Shown here piece by piece: positions 60,525-64,000 of a DNA stretch of 64,000 nucleotides. The position numbers and the translations under genes are program-made. Position 1 is the stretch's first letter, and each line of letters begins with the position of its first letter. Origin of the DNA: Bacillus sp. Y1 (GTDB lineage Bacteria > Bacillota > Bacilli > Bacillales > Cytobacillaceae); the NCBI RefSeq assembly GCF_003586445.1, contig NZ_CP030028.1, positions 1,378,501 to 1,442,500 of the forward strand, read 5' to 3'. The notes beneath the pieces are model-generated. The model was not told the DNA's origin and made no database searches. It worked only from the letters and a program-made list of their open reading frames with translations.

Positions 60525-60917
60525 GTCTGAATCAAACTCGTATTCAGAGAATGAAGGTAATTGGGTTTATATGTCCGAATGAACACCGTATTCGGACAAG
60601 GGCAGAAGGATTTTAGGATCAAGAGTCGGAATGAGCCCGGTATTTGGACAGGGCTATAAGGTTTTTAAGGATCAAGAGTCCGAATGAACACCGTATTCGG
60701 ACAAGGGCAGAAGGGTTTTCATGATCAAGAGTCCGAATGAGCGCCGTATTGGGACAAGGGCAGAACGGTTTTTGGGATGAATAGTCCGAATGAGCCCGGT
60801 ATTCGGACAAGGGCAGAAGGGTTTTAGGATCAAGAGTCCGAATGAACACCGTATTCGGACAAGGGCAGAAGGATTTTCAAGATCAGGAGTCCGAATGAGC
60901 CCCACATATGGACGAAA
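60525..60917. repeat. 52/53-bp palindrome-cored tandem array (array 2)
   Basis: Seven units begin at 60573, 60625, 60678, 60731, 60784, 60836 and 60889, with a degenerate one at 60525. Each has GTCCGAAT, a 9-base loop (mostly GAACACCGT or GAGCCCGGT), ATTCGGAC, and a linker of 27-28 bases (AAGGGCAGAAGG...TCAAGA). Arms and geometry equal those of array 1, but loop and linker differ. It fills most of the gap 60462-61147; no gene is supported in the rest of that gap apart from the promoter at 61083. Confidence 0.93.
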
Positions 60918-61082
60918 TCCCATGTTATCCATGTCCAAACCCCTACCGCTATTACTCAACTTTAATCATTTATCTCACTCTTACCTGAAACACTAGTGTT
61001 TTGATAAGGAACTAGAATTTACTAAGTAGATTTATTATTATATGTATAAAATGTGAATTATTAAAAGATTCCGATAATATAG

Positions 61083-61111
61083 TTGAAAACGAACGAGCGT
61101 TCCGTTACTAT
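61083..61111 (+). promoter_or_regulatory. SigA-type promoter with embedded LexA (SOS) box
   Basis: TTGAAA (61083-61088), a 17-base spacer and TACTAT (61106-61111) form a promoter. The spacer contains CGAACGAGCGTTCC (61090-61103), which fits the Bacillus LexA consensus CGAAC-RNRY-GTTC fully. Geometry equals that of the WYL-gene promoter at 3096-3125. Confidence 0.8.
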
Positions 61112-61147
61112 TAATATAGGTACTATTAATAGATTGGAGGAGACAGT

Positions 61148-61396
61148 ATGGATCGAACATCGTATTTAGCTGGGATACTCTACTATTTGACAAGTGATGT
61201 ACAAGTTCAGGAGGCAGCCATTGATATATTAAATGGAGAATTAACAGTGAAAGAGGCGGGGGCTCGTCCTACTTTGCGGCCCTTTGTTTTGCAGGCGAAA
61301 AAGCGGCTAAAGGAACTTGAAAAGAACACAACCGATAAGCAACATTTAGAAATTGTTCAGTTTGTTGAAAACTACTTATATATTTATCAATCATAG
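61148..61396 (+). CDS. 82-aa hypothetical protein, LexA-box promoter
   Basis: GGAGGAG stands at ideal distance before ATG 61148. The soluble, helical protein begins MDRTSYLAGILYYLTSDVQV and contains AAIDILNGELTVKEAGARPTL and AKKRLKELEKNT. I do not recognise the family. There is no membrane segment or LysM domain, so it is not a YneA-type division inhibitor. The promoter has an SOS box between -35 and -10, so induction by DNA damage is predicted. Confidence 0.72.
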   Translation: MDRTSYLAGILYYLTSDVQVQEAAIDILNGELTVKEAGARPTLRPFVLQAKKRLKELEKNTTDKQHLEIVQFVENYLYIYQS

Positions 61397-61515
61397 ATTT
61401 ACTTCAACATCTTCGATAGACCTCTATGAATTCCATCATATCTTGCGTTATGTATAAATTTTCACATAGTAGCTTAAAAAGGAAAAGCCAAAAGTAATGA
61501 ATGATTATAATCTTT

Positions 61516-61857
61516 TTAGCTTATTCTTACTCTAACCGTGTATTTCATCATCTCGTCGTTAAGTCCACTAATCATTAGATCCTTAGCTGTATTGCAAGCC
61601 TGTTCAAAGCAAGAATAACTTTCCGTACAATAATGTGGTTGGCTTAACTCAAAGTTCCCATGAATGTCTGCTAGGTAGACAAGAACATTCCAAACATAAA
61701 AATCTTCTGTTCCCTCTTTTGGATGACCGTCTAATGCGACTAGCCAGTGTACGGAAGTCTCAGACATGAATCGACTTCCTTTTAGCATGGACTGGTCATT
61801 CTCTCCAATTCGAATAAATGCGGTTGGGTAAAATTCTTGTAGATTACATTGATACAT
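61516..61857 (-). CDS. Hypothetical soluble protein (113 aa)
   Basis: The product starts MYQCNLQEFYPTAFIRIGEN and includes SVHWLVALDGHPKEGTEDFYVWNVLVYLAD, with a mixed beta/alpha pattern and five cysteines. AGGAGGGG precedes the ATG at good distance. I do not recognise the family. It is monocistronic and divergent from the hemerythrin gene. Confidence 0.7.
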   Translation of the reverse strand: MYQCNLQEFYPTAFIRIGENDQSMLKGSRFMSETSVHWLVALDGHPKEGTEDFYVWNVLVYLADIHGNFELSQPHYCTESYSCFEQACNTAKDLMISGLNDEMMKYTVRVRIS

Positions 61858-61990
61858 TTTAACCCCTCCTAACTTCTCGTGTTTACAAAAGAAACTTCGT
61901 ATATTTTTATTATATGAGCTTTTATAAAAAATTACCTACTAAATTGTTAAAATTTTTAGAATTTTAAAAGCATTTACATACTTCTTTCTC

Positions 61991-62033
61991 TGTGATATGC
62001 ATCACAACAGAAAAGCTCTTACTTTCTTATAAT
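61991..62033 (+). promoter_or_regulatory. Perfect Fnr box and -10 of the hemerythrin gene
   Basis: TGTGATATGCATCACA (61991-62006) fits TGTGA-N6-TCACA exactly. TATAAT (62028-62033) begins 29.5 bases after its centre, predicting a start near 62040 and a site at about -41.5, the activator position of Bacillus Fnr. Confidence 0.9.
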
Positions 62034-62068
62034 CAAAGTAACAATATGATTAAAAGGAGAAATGAACT

Positions 62069-62590
62069 ATGCAAGGTTGTATGAGCTCAATGATGGATAG
62101 AAATGTAGAATTATGTGAGGGATTACAGCAATTAAAAAATGAGCATCCTCCATTGCTTTTAATGCTTGATGGACTGCTTGAAACATGTCAGCAAATAGAG
62201 CGTGTTGAAATTACAAGGGAAACGATGTTTAAGGAATTAATTCAAAAGGTAGAAGCTTTCTTTCATGAATTAGAGCCTCATTCTGAAAGAGAAGAGGGCG
62301 TGTTATTCTCCATGATGGAAAAGTATATTGGTAGGGAAAGTGGACCGATTGCAGTAATGGAATACGAGCATGATCAGGCAAAAGGCTTTATCGGGACATT
62401 TTTAAAGGCATCACAATCTAATGACGCTTTTACAGATGAAAATATGCTGGAACTTGCTGGACTTATTAAAAATGCGTATTACACTCTTGTTGATCACTTT
62501 GCTAAGGAAGAAAATGTGCTATTCCCCATGGCACAAAACTTTTTTACAGAAGAAGAAAAGCAGGAGTTAAAGGAAAGAATTAATAAATAA
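62069..62590 (+). CDS. Hemerythrin-domain protein, Fnr-box promoter
   Basis: The 173-residue helical protein has a diiron hemerythrin-like ligand set: His in NEHPPLLLMLDGLL, HELEPHSEREEGVLF, MEYEHDQAKGF and LVDHFAKEENVLFPMAQ, giving the H...H-x3-E...H...H-x4-E pattern. Such cytosolic proteins handle O2, NO or iron, as in YtfE/ScdA repair proteins, though no ScdA N-terminal domain is present. A perfect Fnr box at -41.5 predicts anaerobic induction. AAAGGAG precedes ATG. Confidence 0.88.
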   Translation: MQGCMSSMMDRNVELCEGLQQLKNEHPPLLLMLDGLLETCQQIERVEITRETMFKELIQKVEAFFHELEPHSEREEGVLFSMMEKYIGRESGPIAVMEYEHDQAKGFIGTFLKASQSNDAFTDENMLELAGLIKNAYYTLVDHFAKEENVLFPMAQNFFTEEEKQELKERINK

Positions 62591-62624
62591 AACGGATAGG
62601 GAGCCCCTATCCGTTTTATTTGTA
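62586..62624. terminator. Bidirectional terminator
   Basis: AATAAAACGGATAGGG and CCCTATCCGTTTTATT between the convergent hemerythrin and MFS genes. Confidence 0.92.
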
Positions 62625-63845
62625 TATATCTGCAATTTGTTTGTCTGAAGGAAGGAGCAGTGTTAGGAACCCCAGTAATGGGAGAAAACCGGTTGAAATA
62701 ATCGTTAAAGGCAATCCAATCGTATCTGCTAATATACCTAAAAACACAGATCCTAAAGCACCCATTCCAAAAGCTAATCCTACTGTCAAACCTGCCATGG
62801 TCCCTATCTTCCCAGGAACGAGTTCTTGTGCATAAACAACGGTAACTGAGAAACTAGACATGAGTATGAAACCCGCTATCCCAAGTAAAACCAACGCGAA
62901 ATAATGAGGCACAAAGGGAAGCAAAATGGTGATAGGAGCAGAAACAATCATGGATAGCAAGATGATGGTTTTTTTTCCAAACCTGTCAGCTAAAGGTCCA
63001 CCGAAAAATGTACCTAAAGCTCCTGCAACTAGAAAAACAAATAAATAAAGTTGAGCTTGCTGTATGGAAAAGTTGTACTTGTCAATCGCATAAAATGCGT
63101 AGTAATTAGTGATTCCTGAAATATACCATGAACGAGCGAAGATCAAGAACAAGATGACAAGCAAATAGAAGCGAATTTGACGTTGAAATGAAAACGATGT
63201 AGGAGCTAAAGTCTGCTTTTGTTTTGGTTTCTGACTATCTATTTTGAGTTTGTTCGCGTACCAAAAAGCAATATAAACAAGCAGCCCTACTGCAACTGCT
63301 GCGACAATCGTAAACCAGCCTGCGCCTCTTTGGCCAAAAGGAACGAGTATGAGTGCAGTAATTAATGGAGCTAGTGCTTGCCCGGAATTTCCGCCAACTT
63401 GATAAATGGACTGTGCAAGCCCTCTTCTAGGTCCAGCCGCCATATAGGCAACCCTTGAACCTTCAGGATGGAATACGGCGGATCCTAATCCAATAAAGAC
63501 CACAGAAAACACAATCAGTAAGAAACTAGGGGCAAAGGCAAGCCCTAAAACTCCGATTAGAGTAAACGTTAAGCCGATGGGTAAAGCAAATGGCATGGGC
63601 TTACGGTCTGTAATTATTCCAACAAAGGGTTGCATGATAGAGGATACGATATTCAGAGAAAACCCAATGATTCCTAGTTGAGTAAAGCTTAGCCCCATTG
63701 ATTGTTCAAGTATAGGGAACATGGCGGGTACAACCGACTGAATCGAATCGTTTAATAGGTGACATAATGCGATAATGAATAAGATTTTATACGTTGTTGC
63801 ACTGTCAGGTTTTTTAAATTCTTGAACAGTAGCAGTTTGTGCCAT
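62616..63845 (-). CDS. MFS exporter, fosmidomycin-resistance (Fsr) type
   Basis: The 409-residue protein has twelve hydrophobic segments. The N-terminal pattern ALCHLLNDSIQSVVPAMFPILEQSMGLSFTQLGIIGFS, the motif FIGLGSAVFHPEGSRVAYMA and YQVGGNSGQALAPLI are characteristic of Fsr-like exporters. Proton-driven export of a drug or metabolite is likely; the substrate is not certain. It is preceded by an AAAGGAGATC-type site. The 155 bases from 63846 to the window edge contain no gene that I can support. Confidence 0.9.
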   Translation of the reverse strand: MAQTATVQEFKKPDSATTYKILFIIALCHLLNDSIQSVVPAMFPILEQSMGLSFTQLGIIGFSLNIVSSIMQPFVGIITDRKPMPFALPIGLTFTLIGVLGLAFAPSFLLIVFSVVFIGLGSAVFHPEGSRVAYMAAGPRRGLAQSIYQVGGNSGQALAPLITALILVPFGQRGAGWFTIVAAVAVGLLVYIAFWYANKLKIDSQKPKQKQTLAPTSFSFQRQIRFYLLVILFLIFARSWYISGITNYYAFYAIDKYNFSIQQAQLYLFVFLVAGALGTFFGGPLADRFGKKTIILLSMIVSAPITILLPFVPHYFALVLLGIAGFILMSSFSVTVVYAQELVPGKIGTMAGLTVGLAFGMGALGSVFLGILADTIGLPLTIISTGFLPLLGFLTLLLPSDKQIADIYK

Positions 63846-64000
63846 AATAAAAAGATCTCCTTTAATTGTTGAAGAATTGTATAAAGATATCTTACTAAAT
63901 TTCCAGTGATTATGAAATGGTTTATTTCGTGAGGCAAAGTATGTGATATAGTAGTAGATAAGTATAATATTTCCAATGGTCTATGAATGGGGAGTGACAT

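Noticed and set aside
60619..60996. Open frames across array 2 on both strands
   Set aside because: They are repeat-driven frames with no start context and no plausible protein.
63752..64000. Minus-strand frame at the window end
   Set aside because: It overlaps the MFS gene start in another frame, has no ribosome binding site and reads like a shadow.

Overview
The window reads as a chromosomal segment of an endospore-forming, low-G+C Bacillota (Bacillaceae, Bacillus-like). The evidence is AGGAGG-type ribosome binding sites, an alpha/beta-type SASP gene, two YjcZ-type peptides, a spore-coat transglutaminase (tgl), a Spo0E-like phosphatase, a SigI/RsgI pair, three SAM (S-box) riboswitches and a full mtn methionine-salvage cluster of Bacillus type. 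No phage, IS element or CRISPR array is visible. The species cannot be named from the sequence.

Layout. 0-3 kb: end of a TAXI-type TRAP transporter operon. 3-7 kb (minus strand): a small WYL-domain gene with a LexA box in its promoter, a YozQ-like gene, a PerR/Fur paralogue with a 33-aa zinc-ribbon peptide, and a candidate peptide quorum-sensing cassette (subtilisin-like protease, NprR/PlcR-like receptor, 43-aa secreted pro-peptide). 7-13 kb: tRNA-Val, a threonine-repeat spore-surface protein, hemolysin III, DUF1836, and an amt / DUF294 nucleotidyltransferase / exonuclease group behind a perfect TnrA/GlnR site. 13-21 kb: S-box-controlled hom, a di-haem cytochrome c, a zinc dehydrogenase, tgl and a permease. 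21-25 kb: two YjcZ peptides, then on the minus strand a TPP-riboswitch operon for thiamine-precursor uptake ending in a TatD nuclease. 25-36 kb: prfC, an EAL protein, an RND exporter, a DUF5667 protein, sigI-rsgI, and spore-related small genes. 36-47 kb: radical SAM protein, 52-bp palindrome array, acyltransferase, 2-oxoacid:ferredoxin oxidoreductase, a chemoreceptor with a TnrA/GlnR-type site, a PAS histidine kinase and ogt. 47-54 kb: mtnK, mtnU, mtnE, mtnWXBD. 54-64 kb: Spo0E-like, YitT, ZIP transporter, FixABCX, a second 52-bp palindrome array, a second LexA-box gene, a hemerythrin and an Fsr-type MFS exporter.

The most interesting signal is regulatory. Three unlinked transcription units (2-oxoacid:ferredoxin oxidoreductase, FixABCX, hemerythrin) each carry an Fnr-type palindrome (TGTGA-N6-TCACA, exact or one mismatch) centred exactly 29.5 bp upstream of the first base of a -10 hexamer, the class II activation position (about -41.5). 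This suggests one low-oxygen regulon joining ferredoxin reduction by a 2-oxoacid, flavin-based electron bifurcation and O2/NO handling by a diiron protein, with no nif gene in the window. Other leads are an identical 17-bp TnrA/GlnR site at amt and at a chemoreceptor gene, LexA boxes lying inside the promoters of two small genes of unknown role, a possible new NprR/NprX-like peptide system, an RsgI without the Asn-Pro self-cleavage site, and two arrays with the same 52-bp architecture in which only the palindromic arms are conserved. All functions are inferred by reading the sequence; no database search was run.
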